This document shows, piece by piece, positions 24,082 through 33,230 of a stretch of 64,000 nt of DNA (the stretch's first letter is position 1; the number at the start of each line of letters is the position of its first letter). The translations under genes were made by a program, and so were the position numbers. Under the pieces are notes generated by a model. It was not told the DNA's origin. It ran no database searches and saw nothing but the letters and a program-made list of their open reading frames with translations. The DNA is from Prochilodus magdalenae (Eukaryota; Chordata; Actinopteri; Characiformes; Prochilodontidae). Where the stretch lies: positions 26,001-90,000 of the forward strand of contig JAMWET010001319.1 of assembly GCA_024036415.1 (NCBI GenBank), in the 5' to 3' direction.

Positions 24082-24345
24082 GTGTGATGGGTCTGTGATG
24101 ATCTTCTCTGCATGGTTCCTGGTTCTGGAAGTGTGCAGATCCAGCAGAGTGGGTAGTTACACTCCAGTGATGGTCTCTGCAGACCTGATGATGCGCTGCA
24201 GTCTGTGAGTGTCATCTGATGGACAAGGTGATAACAGATTCTATGGTGACGATGCAGTACTGCACCATTAGCTCCTGGGACAGGATGAACTTCCTCAGCT
24301 GACGCAATCCCTTCACATCCTCCATATATATGACTATGTGTTTTA
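24061..24345 (-). pseudogene. LINE reverse-transcriptase C-terminal remnant
   Basis: Minus-strand frames read LRKFILSQELMVQYCIVTIE, then HRLQRIIRSAETITGV, a stop, and LPTLLDLHTSRTRNHAEKII followed by TDPSHSDWCS. This is the conserved region downstream of the reverse-transcriptase domain in many fish LINE ORF2 proteins. Frameshifts and a stop break it. The protein text runs straight into the 34-bp array: the TCAGACTGGTGCTCC that encodes SDWCS is the minus strand of the array unit. The clade was not determined. Confidence 0.7.
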
Positions 24346-24349
24346 ACCC

Positions 24350-25070
24350 TTACCCTTAACATTCGTTCAACCTGGAGCTTGTTTACAGTGGTGTACTACA
24401 CATTCATAACCAAAGCCGCATGTTCTGAATGTTCTGCCAGCTGGATTAGTTGATTACTCAAAGCAATAGGTTAACAGCAGTTGTAGTTGGCGCCCAGTGC
24501 TGCTGTACATTCCCAAGCTGTGGCTCAGAGCAGAGACAGAGAGGATTACACTGCTCCAGTTGTGCCGAATGGTGTACTCATTGTGATTGGGGCAGTGGAG
24601 TATGAGGCGTACGGAGCGAGGATGAGTGAGCCTCTTTTTGTAGACAGTGACGTTCCCGGGCCTGCTGCTATCTGCGCTTTGCTCAGCTCCAAAGGGGGAC
24701 GTTTTGATCCCGGCAGTTCAAAGCCGCTGCAGATGATAGGCTCTGTTGTGACACAGCGGGTCGGGCTTGTGAACATAGCACGGCAATGAAAGGCAAACAA
24801 GCAGTGGATGAAAGGAGGAGATGGAGGAGAGAGAGGAGAGCCGGGATGAATGAAGCTAGCAGAATACACACGGACGCAAACACATATATGGACAGTCTAC
24901 AGTGAAGAAGATATTTAAGGAGGACACAGGGTTACAGAGAGCTAATAGTGAACAGTCGGTCTGCAGTGAAAGTCCCAGTCCCATATTTAGAGGAGTAAAC
25001 GATGATTAAATAGATACAGTACTTAATACACTCCTCATCAGGAGAATAGTTGGAGTTGGGTGGGACTGCA
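24350..25070. other. unique non-coding stretch
   Basis: Frames open on both strands at 24487-24883 reflect a GC-richer patch. No domain was recognised. It could be a conserved non-coding element, but that cannot be told from one sequence. Confidence 0.4.
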
Positions 25071-25074
25071 GTGG

Positions 25075-25745
25075 TGTTGGGAAGGAAGATAAAGGTTACC
25101 AGGCTGACTGGTAGACTGATATGATCAATATTCATTGAGCTACACATACAGAAGTCTGTCTCTCAGTATGGCGTTGGGCGGCCATGTTTGCTAACCCAAC
25201 ATGCCAGACGTCTCGGTATGGAGCTGTAGAGGTTCCTAATGGTGTCCTGTGATAGTCCATCCCATGCAGCTTGAACATCCTCACACACTTCCTGCAGATT
25301 TTGCAGTAGGGGTGGAGGTGGAGTGAGACCAGGCCTTCAGGGCGTGTGAGAACAAACAGCTCATCTTGGGGCTGACCATGGTGCCTCCACTTATGGGTTT
25401 ATTGACCGTCTCCACCAAGACAAAAGATGACTGAAGATGACCTGCTGCTATTCTGACTTACTCCATGACAGTCTGGCATGATGCCTTTGCAGTCTATGAA
25501 ATTGACTTGACGTGGTGTTAAGAGCCATCATACTAACAGTCTGTATGCATGTAGTCCTGCGTGGTGCAGCCGTCTGCCATAAGTGCTGGCACTAACAGGA
25601 TGACTCATGGAGGACTTCACTCCTCGCTGAATGTCCACAGTCTGGGCTGTTGGGTCAGTCAGGTTCAGTGATATGAGTAAGCGAACGTGAAACCTGCCCA
25701 CCAAGTTCTGTTCTTATCAGTTGATTCCTTCTGGGTGCAACTATT
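25075..25745 (-). mobile_element. Tc1-like relic, family A copy 2 (reversed)
   Basis: Read on the minus strand it carries the family A landmarks: CCCAACAGCCCAGACTGTGG, GAGTCATCCTGTTAGTGCCA, ACGCAGGACTACATGCATAC, GTCTTGGTGGAGACGG and GGGATGGACTATCACAGGAC. It ends with CTCAATGAATATTGATCATA. The right edge has GATTCCTTCTGGGTGCAAC, seen also at the outer edge of the 45.6-kb copy, which is probably the terminal repeat. It is frameshifted and dead. Confidence 0.72.
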
Positions 25746-25769
25746 TTTTGGTGATGTTGATTGTAGTTA

Positions 25770-26105
25770 ATTGTATCTAAACCCAGTTTCATAAGTTGGG
25801 ACAGATAGATAAAACATAATCATGAAAACAACTTCGCAGCTTCATTGTTTCTTCATAGAAGTTGAAATTTCTGCTAAAATAAAACCTGCAACACTTTCCA
25901 AACAGGTGTTACGGGAATTTAATACCAGGAACACGGTGAAATGTTTTAAACAAGTGTTAGTCATGCTTGAGTATGAAAGGACATATCCAGGAAGGACCTG
26001 GATCTTTATGAGCAAGGATGGGTTAATGCTCACCTCTTAGCAAATGATACGTGAGTGTACGATTCAGCAGTTTAAGAACAATGGGCCGGATTTGCCATTG
26101 TCACA
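25770..26105 (+). mobile_element. family B Tc1/mariner relic, 5' part (interrupted)
   Basis: It begins near ATAAGTTGGGACAGA and matches the 5' untranslated region and transposase start of a fish element recalled from memory: TATGAAAGGACATATCCAGG, AGCAAGGATGGG, GTACGATTCAGCAGTTTAAG, AACAATG. The match stops at about 26100 and resumes at about 26985. The 72-codon open frame here is not a gene. Confidence 0.55.
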
Positions 26106-26344
26106 TTGTACACAAATACGTTTTCCCAAATTTGTTCTTGAGTAAGATCATAAGAAAGATAATGTCACAACTCATGACGTGTCCTTAAACCACAAACCCA
26201 TTTCAGCTCTTGAGTGTGAGAAGAGCTAATCTCAAATCAGCAACCATATGTGACTGTGTAAGCGGGTTTTAGGAAGAAAGTTCTTCGTTAGAATGTTCGG
26301 TGAAAGAGACATCAGCAATATTTGGTAATGACTTGGCATCTGAA

Positions 26345-26440
26345 ATCTAGTCATAAGGTAGTCAAAATGCTGTAACGTGCAAATATATATATATATATAT
26401 ATTTGCACGTTACAGCATTTTGACTACTTTATGACTAGAT
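26345..26440. repeat. 96-bp near-perfect palindrome
   Basis: The left arm from 26345 (ATCTAGTCATAAGGTAGTCA then AAATGCTGTAACGTGCAAAT) is mirrored by the right arm ending at 26440, with a single mismatch (G versus A) and an AT-repeat centre. A stem of about 48 bp could form. A diverged half-copy occurs at about 29740-29800 (AAAATGCTGTACCGTGCAAA), so the arm belongs to a dispersed family. Confidence 0.92.
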
Positions 26441-26493
26441 TATATATATGTATATGTATATTTATACACACACATATATATATATATATCTCT

Positions 26494-26730
26494 CGTCGCT
26501 GTCCAAAGAAAAACAGGTATCTCCAAAATGGCAACTTTACAGGAGAGACCAAAAACCTCATTTGATTTGAATGGGAGTCAATGGAACCAGACGTCTTTCC
26601 AAACAGTTTTGGGGTATTTCTGTTTGTCCATTCTTCATGAAATTTCCACACAGTGTAAATATCAGCTCATGTGATCAAATGAAGCATAAAAGTAAGAATC
26701 AACAAAAATGGAGATACATGTTTTTCTTTG

Positions 26731-26733
<3 letters not shown>
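26494..26733. mobile_element. MITE with inverted termini
   Basis: Termini GTCCAAAGAAAAACA-G/T-GTATCTCCA (26501 and, reversed, 26733) are inverted repeats of about 25 bp around a non-coding core. The right side abuts the TA repeat. A second copy starts at 33048 in opposite orientation and shares CGTCGCTGTCCAA, AAAAACATGTATCTCCA and GACGTCTGGTTCCATTGACT. The superfamily was not assigned; TA flanks would suit Tc1/mariner. Confidence 0.75.

Positions 26734-26806
<73 letters not shown>
26734..26806. repeat. (TA)n microsatellite, about 36 repeats
   Basis: Uninterrupted TA dinucleotides next to the MITE end. An assembly length error is possible here. Confidence 0.97.
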
Positions 26807-26808
<2 letters not shown>

Positions 26809-26984
26809 TGTGTTCTACTAATTGTCTTTTGAATCGTCTTACCCTCCAACCAGGCTTTAGGTCATTGCCTAGGTCATTACATGCAAAAGTGCTGAACATG
26901 TCAAAACCTCTCAGGCATAATTTGTACATTCCATGAAACTTTTTGGGTAAATTTCCGTGAAAGAGGCCCAATGTTGAACTGGAA

Positions 26985-27420
26985 TGATCGTAGGTGTTTC
27001 ATCCTCTGCAGTGCATGAAATCAACGAAAGGTTTAGAGAGGAAATACCTCTTACACTCATGTTTCTGCAGAGGAGAAATATGTGTGTATGGTTCAAGGTC
27101 GAAAAAACCACAACTGAATGACTGTGACGGCACTGCTGTAACATCCGGCATGCTTCTGGGGGGAATATCACCACATGGCCTCGGGAATAAATGGCCTCGT
27201 CAATAAACGCTGTTCATAGGTGGATTCTCGAATGCAGGTTAAGACTCTACTATGCACCGTGGAAGCTGTCTGTCAACAGTGTCCAGAAACATCACCAACT
27301 TCTCCGAGTTTGAGTTTTGATCTGATATGGACTGATGCGCAGGAGAAGCATGTATTGTGGTCTGACTAGCCAACAGTTCAGACTGTTTAAGACTTCAGAC
27401 TTGTGGAGCTGCCACATAAT
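26985..27420 (+). mobile_element. family B Tc1/mariner relic, 3' part
   Basis: It resumes the element interrupted at about 26100: ATCGTAGGTGTTTCATCCTC, AGGTTTAGAGAGGAA, CAAGGTCGAAAAAACCACAA, ATATCACCACATGG, TTAAGACTCTACTATGCACC, ATATGGACTGATGCGCAGGA and GTGGTCTGACTAG. The last encodes the surroundings of the first catalytic Asp (WSD in intact relatives). It is frameshifted, with no functional frame. Confidence 0.65.
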
Positions 27421-27565
27421 AGAACCTATCTTTTAAATGGGTTCTATATCCAACACCCCAAGCTGACCCAGAAGCGCAAAAGAACAATCCTCTACGAGGC
27501 ATATACACTCATCCAGAGGTGATCCTGACTTCTGATAGATGCAGGTCCGCTCCCTGAGGTTTCTT

Positions 27566-28230
27566 TTACATTACATTTACATTTAAGGCATTTAGCAGAC
27601 GCTCTTATCCAGAGCGACTTACAACCGTGCTTAGTGCTCCGTTGGATAATGTTCCAGCTAGTACAGGAAGGTTAGAGCCTAAAACTCACCATGAGCTCAG
27701 ACACTGCCCGAACAGGGGGCCAGTGCTGGTACCTAGAGATTAATACACAGACATAGAGCAAGTAAAGCATTACCTGGCATCCCCGGCCCAGTGCTCATAC
27801 CTATAGAGGAGAAAAGGTCATTATAAGGTCACTCACTTAAGTGCATTACGAAGAGATGGGTCTTCAGTCTGCGTTTGAAGACCACGAGAGACTCCGCTGT
27901 TCTGACGCCCAGTGGGAGTTCATTCCACCATCTGGGAGCCAGGCCAGAGAAGAGTCTGGACGCTTGTCTTCCATGACTCCTCAAGGATGGCGGTTCGAGA
28001 CGAGCTGTACAAAGGGCTCGAGGTACAGATCAACTCTTGACCATTGCCATAAGGTAGCGAGGCGCTGGTCCATTCTTGGCTTTGCAGGCATCAGAGTTTT
28101 AAATCTGATGCGGGCAACGACAGGAAGCCAATGAAGGGAGCGCAGCAGTGGAGTGACGTGGGTGAACTTTGGAAGATTGAAGATTTTACATCTTCGCCAG
28201 CATTCTAGAGGCTCAGTGATGGACAGCAAG
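27566..28230 (-). mobile_element. 5'-truncated L2-like LINE, 3' end
   Basis: On the minus strand the frame at 28229-27981 reads FNLPKFTHVTPLLRSLHWLP then VVARIRFKTLM, the conserved C-terminal text of L2-clade ORF2. After frameshifts come RWWNELPLGVRTAES and VVFKRRLKTHLFVMHLSE, with a stop at 27829-27831. The 3' end carries TTGTAAGTCGCTCTGGATAA and GCGTCTGCTAAATG. Only about 665 bp remain, typical of 5' truncation. The tail is shared with the SINEs in this window. Confidence 0.88.
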
Positions 28231-28259
28231 GAAGTAAATTGGGTTTCCTTTGTGGCCTA

Positions 28260-28830
28260 TCTGTACTGACGTATGCACATTTTGGTAGACCATTTTGGAT
28301 ACTTTAACTCCACTACATTTCTTATCTCTGTTACATTATGGCCAAATCTGTTGTTCCTTTTGGCCTATGTGAGCAACGTAAAAGGTCAAAACGAAAGAAG
28401 CGTGAAGAGAGCCCATCAATCAGGTTACAGTGGACACTTTGTTTGAGCATGTTTTGACCTGAGCTTTGTTCTAGCTAATGGGAACTGTTCTCCTTCAGTA
28501 GTTTGTGCACATGATAATTTGAATAGACATCAGTGTTAACCAATCGATGACCTTCTATTAAAAGATTGGTGAACCAGGAGTAACACTAGAGTCTCTCCCC
28601 CTAAACTGAGTTAGGAGTCTTGTTCCAGAAATGATAATAGGACATTAGGGCCATAATAAATCATGCTACTTTTATTTTTTCATTTGACGGGAAATACTTT
28701 AGTACTTTTACTCAAATGGAGGTTTAAATGGAGGAACTTCTACTTTTACTGAATGAATATTTAACTTGCATATCTCTACTTTAGCTCAAGTATATGGTTT
28801 GTGTACTTGATCCACAAGTGCATAAGTTAA
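28260..28830. repeat. dispersed fish repeat, probably a non-autonomous DNA element
   Basis: Text such as TTAACTCCACTACATTTCTT, TACTTTTACTCAAATGGAGG, CTTCTACTTTTACTGAATGA and CTCTACTTTAGCTCAAGTAT is that of an abundant fish repeat I recall only by wording. No protein is encoded. Superfamily not proven. Confidence 0.5.
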
Positions 28831-29815
28831 TACAAAGTTCCAGTGACTGACAGCTGGGCTTACCACCCAGAATGTGTATCAGCTTGCTGTAATAACGTGA
28901 GGACACACTATATGGCCATGTCCACATCTTTGCTTCACGTACTTGGTTTCTTTAGACTTTGCTTTCAGTTTTGTTCATGTATGACCACGTTTGGCCATGA
29001 CTTTAGAAATTTCTTTTAACACTGAGTGTTTATAGTAAATAACTTCCCATCTGGCTTAGACACACGTCTCAGCAGCGTGAAATGATGAAGGTTGTGTTGA
29101 CTGACGTAAAAGCCCATGAAGAAAGGAAAATATCAATTTCAGTGTGTCACACAGATAACACATCCGAAAACGCAGATCGGATGTGTTACAACAGCATGAC
29201 TGCATAATCAGAGATGATGTAATACAGCGGTAAACATGCCACCGTGTCAGCTCTTGAGTGTGTGCTGCTGGCTTTGAGTTTGAAAGGCGTTCCCTGCTCA
29301 GGAGTAAGAAGTTCGACTGTTGTGTTTTCTGTTTTCAGTTGAAAATAGGTCAAACAGAATTGCATTTCTCTCTGTTTTGACGAGGGATGTACTGTCCAAA
29401 CTTTTATGGAGGTGGGTTTGTAAGTGGGTACTGGCAAAGTAGCCGACGATGAGGAAAACTAATGTAGGCCTGGGTTAAATTACAGAAGTCCTACCCTCAT
29501 TACAGCCACTATTTAAGACTGGCAAGTGCGTGCTGGCTCTGGTCTGTAGATTTTAGGGCAGTTGGAGTGGACGGTTGGCACAGAAAATGAAAAGTATGTG
29601 AAGGGCACACTCGGCTTCTGATCCAGTTTCAGGCCAGCTGGAGTGGACCTATATTAAACCCGTTTGAATTTTGGATTGTGGATGAAATCTATCAGCACAT
29701 GCCAGTCAAAGAGTCACATCTTAAGGGATATGAGCAATAGTCAGTAATGACTTGGCAGTCATATATATTCAAAATGCTGTACCGTGCAAATATATTATGG
29801 TTGGATTGATATGAT
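28831..29815. other. unique non-coding stretch
   Basis: No gene recognised. A diverged half-copy of the palindrome arm at 26345 lies at 29740-29800. Confidence 0.45.
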
Positions 29816-30307
29816 GGATTGACCCGCACTCGTTTGTTTCTCTTTCTTTTCGCATGCCTTTTTCCTCCTATAGAGAATGAATAGGATGGAAAATTGTTTG
29901 CCTACGTACTCTACTCCCGTTAAACCTAGAGACACCAAATCGGATACACTCGTTCATTTCTCCTTTATTTTCGCATCCCTCGTTCCTCCCATAGAGTCCT
30001 AGTCATTTTTGGACCCACCCAAAGCTGGCTGTTTCTTTCGCCCGAGAGCCACCAAACTTCACATAGAAACTAAGGGCAGGTCCCCAAGCACTAACCCACA
30101 GCCATACTGACCCGCACTCCTCTATCTGTAATTTATTCATCCCTCGTTCCTCCCATAGAGTCCCAGTCATTTTCAACCCACACCAAGCAGTAATGTCCAA
30201 ACTTCACGTACTCACTAAGGGCAGGCCCCCCAAACGTTAATCCAAAGTCATACCAACCCGCACTTGTTTACTCATCCCTTGTTTCTCACTGACCGAGCTG
30301 TGCAACC
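29816..30307. repeat. degenerate tandem repeat, unit about 120-168 bp
   Basis: Unit starts marked by ACCCGCACT or CACTCGTT fall near 29828, 29947, 30115 and 30261. Shared text includes CATCCCTCGTTCCTCCCATA, GAGTCCTAGTCATTTT, CCAAACTTCACATA and ACTAAGGGCAGG. Units differ by indels. No coding frame is kept. Confidence 0.75.
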
Positions 30308-30389
30308 ATCCGGCATTTCCTTCAGGATAGTATATACATATATTATGTATGTATGTATATATGTTGAGTGACCCAACAGTCCTGACTGC

Positions 30390-31050
30390 ATACATTCCGA
30401 CAGGAGTGAAACTTGGTGGGTAGGTATGACATCATAAGAAAATGTGACTTCAGCAAGGACGGGCCTTATCATTATACCTGAGTGACTCAACAGCCTCGAC
30501 TGTGGACATTCAGCAAGCAGTGAATGCACCCCATGGGTCATCCTGTTACAGCCAGCAACACTGGCAGATGGCTGCACGATGCAGGACTACATGCACACAG
30601 GCTGTTACAACGACTGCTCTTAACATCACATCAGTGTTACCAAAGGCTGGGATGGTGTCGTGTCAGACTGTCACAGAGTGACTCAGAATGGCAGCGGATC
30701 ATCTTCAGTGATGAGTCTCTCTTTTGTCTTGGTGGAGACGACCAATGAATCCGTATGCGGTGACACAGTGTCCACGCCAAGATGACCGGTTTGTTGCCAT
30801 GCGTTACATGTACACAAGACATTATTCAATATCCAGGCTGCATCGGATGGATTATCGCAGCACACCATTGGGAACCTCTACAACTCCATGCTGAGATGTC
30901 CATACGGCTTGACGCCATACTGAGAGACACTACTTCTGTATGTCTAGCTCAATAAATATTAATCATATCACTGTAACTGTTTCATCATTTACTGTTTCTT
31001 GTGACCTTTAGTTTGCTTTCAATTTGAATTCCTTCTGACACAACTTTCTG
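30390..31050 (+). pseudogene. Tc1-like transposase relic, family A copy 3 (best preserved)
   Basis: The frame at 30524-30748 reads GRWLHDAGLHAHRLLQRLLL, then RLGWCRVRLSQSDSEWQRII and FSDESLFCLGGDDQ. This is the end of the DNA-binding region and the start of the catalytic domain of a Tc1/mariner transposase, with the first catalytic Asp at residue 63 of the frame (FSDES). The second Asp and the Glu are lost: the later part is deleted and rejoined at TGGATTATCGCAGCACACC. The 3' end has CTCAATAAATATTAATCATA and GAATTCCTTCTGACACAACT. Upstream, AACTTGGTGGGTAGGT matches copy 2. Dead element. Confidence 0.82.
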
Positions 31051-31288
31051 CGTAACAATTGTTTTGATGATGAATACATTTAGAAATACATGAACTATGA
31101 CCTTAAACTAGTTTTAAGTAACTCTCTGTAGTACAATTCCCAGTAGAGGTCAGACATTTTTGTTTGTTTGATGCATATTTCCTGTTTTATTCATTTTTTG
31201 GGGTCTACATTTTTATGTACATGGTCTATACAAAAGTTCCTTATTTGTTTAGTCTTATGTAAGCCGACTCTGTATGTATACCAATATA

Positions 31289-31798
31289 CAGGGGTTGGAC
31301 AATGAAACTGAAACACCTGTCATTTTAGTGTGGGAGGTCTCATGGCTAAATGGTGCACATTGCACATTGCACCAGTAAGAGCAGAGTGTGAAGGTTCAGT
31401 TAGCAGGTAAGAGCACAGTTCTGCTCAACATACTGCAATGTACACAACATTATGGGTGACATACCAGAGTTCAAAAGAGGACAAACTGTTGGTGCGCGTC
31501 TTGCTGGCGCATCTGTGACCAAGACAGCAAGTCTTTGTGATGTATCAAGAGCCACGGTATCCAGGGTAATGTCAGCATACCACCAAGAAGGACGAACCTC
31601 CACCAGCATCACGTAGTGACCTGGCCGCTATCCTGCAAGAAGGATGGTTTAAACTCCCTCTGACCACTGTGCAGGACTTGTATATGTCATTCCCAAGACC
31701 AACTGACGCTGTATTGGCCGCAAAAGGAGGCCCTACACCATACTAATAAATGACTGTGGTCTAAAACCAGGTGTTTCAGTTTCATTGTCCAACCCCTG
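31289..31798 (+). mobile_element. non-autonomous Tc1-type element, copy 2
   Basis: A 510-bp unit flanked by TA on both sides, with inverted termini CAGGGGTTGGACAATGAAA. It is nearly identical to the reverse complement of 19808-20341 but lacks about 30 bp after the left terminal region. Its near-identity to copy 1 suggests recent activity. It encodes the same 54-residue helix-turn-helix frame at 31452-31616. Confidence 0.93.
31452..31616 (+). CDS. 54-aa helix-turn-helix remnant of Tc1 transposase
   Basis: ATG at 31452 to TAG at 31614-31616. The peptide MGDIPEFKRGQTVGARLAG ... SRATVSRVMSAYHQEGRT ... SIT is identical to the product of 19991-20155. It contains one helix-turn-helix (about residues 6-46) and nothing of the catalytic core. 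The downstream sequence (GGATGGTTTAAACTCCCTCT) comes from the transposon's other end, so the frame is closed by an internal deletion rather than a point mutation. Promoter and expression are unknown. Confidence 0.5.
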   Translation: MGDIPEFKRGQTVGARLAGASVTKTASLCDVSRATVSRVMSAYHQEGRTSTSIT

Positions 31799-31799
31799 T

Positions 31800-32465
31800 A
31801 TGTACATGAGCTCTGTTCTGATTGACTGTCCTATAGTTCAGTCCAGACAGAACCAGTCCTCGTTGGTGGGCTGGAACTGTTGTGCCACAGAGTACGACAG
31901 AGACCACTTTCCTGTATAATTTTTTTTATACCCAGCTATTGTGATATTTAGATTGTCTTTTTTTATGGGAATCACCAAAATGTTAAAGAGATAATTAGAG
32001 TATGACATTTCAAGGCAAATGTAATATCAGTGGTATGAGTAATGCAGAGTAGTGTGCATTTGTAGTTCACCAGCCACAGAGCATTACGGCCTCATGTTTC
32101 ATGAATTGGAGGTCAGAGACAGAATGATAAAGAGTGTAGGTGGGAGTGGAGGGGCTGGCGTGGAGTAGAAAGATCACTGGTGTTGTTGTGGGTGAGTGCG
32201 TGTGACCTTTCGGCTGCTACAGGCCGAAACCTCAGAGAATTAATAACACGCGTACCATCCGGCGCAGACGTCACAGTGGAACAGCCATACCAGTGTGGGA
32301 AAAAGAGGTGTAACAAGTGTATCTATTGAATATCATGGAAATCTCTCGTTTTCCCCACATAAAGAACTAGCATGTTAACGTTTGGAATCCTTTTCAGCTT
32401 CCGCATCTTAGACACACTGTAAAAAGTGCAGCCTAAACAACTGCATTCCAACTGCATCTTTCATT
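31800..32465. other. unique non-coding stretch
   Basis: No gene or repeat recognised. Confidence 0.45.
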
Positions 32466-32468
32466 CCA

Positions 32469-32764
32469 TAGATAGATAGATAGATAGATAGATACCGGCA
32501 GCAGTATTATTAACTGTTAAACTATAAACTATACATAGTACAGGTCACTATCGATGAATATGTAAATATAAATATATAAATAAATAAATAAATAAATAAA
32601 TAATAAATAAAATAAATATCTCACTTTGCAAGGAACTATATACAAGAATACAAATATAACTGTAGACTGTAGAAAAGACAGTAAAAAATATGTTAAATAT
32701 ATAAAATATTGTAAAAAATAATAAAAAATAATAATAAATAGATAGATACTATAGATAGATAGAC

Positions 32765-32837
<73 letters not shown>

Positions 32838-33040
32838 GATAGATAGATAGAAGAAAATTTAGCAGCCAGTAGCAGTTTCACAATACAGCACAGTGAAACA
32901 AAACAAAAACTAAAAGGGATGTACAGTATGAAACCTAAGTAGGTAGGTACCAGCTCAGCAATATTAGTAACTATTGAACTATTAACTATACATAGTACAT
33001 TTCGCTATAGATAAATATCTCACTTCACAAATAGGCAAGA
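32469..33040. repeat. GATA and AAAT microsatellites with a local duplication
   Basis: (GATA)n at 32469-32496 and 32736-32850, and (AAAT)n at about 32570-32620. A diverged direct duplication flanks them: CAGCAGTATTATTAACTG ... ACTATACATAGTACAGG (32499-32550) recurs as CAGCAATATTAGTAACTATT ... ACTATACATAGTACATT (about 32956-33002), and AAATATCTCACTT occurs twice. Confidence 0.85.
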
Positions 33041-33047
33041 AATATAT

Positions 33048-33213
33048 CGTCGCTGTCCAATGAAAAACATGTATCTCCATTTTTGTCCATTTTGACTTTT
33101 ATGCATCATTTGAAAACAGCCGCTACTGTTTACACATTGTGAGATTTGCATGATGAACGGACCAACTGAAATGGCCCAGAAGTGCTCGGAAGGACGTCTG
33201 GTTCCATTGACTC
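33048..33213. mobile_element. MITE copy truncated by a minisatellite
   Basis: It matches the reverse of 26494-26733 from CGTCGCTGTCCAA through GACGTCTGGTTCCATTGACT, then stops where the 10-bp array begins. The second terminal repeat is missing. Confidence 0.75.
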
Positions 33214-33230
33214 CAGTACAATCGGAACTC

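Noticed and set aside
27841..28134. 97-codon plus-strand frame
   Set aside because: Antisense shadow of the L2-like LINE ORF2 on the minus strand.
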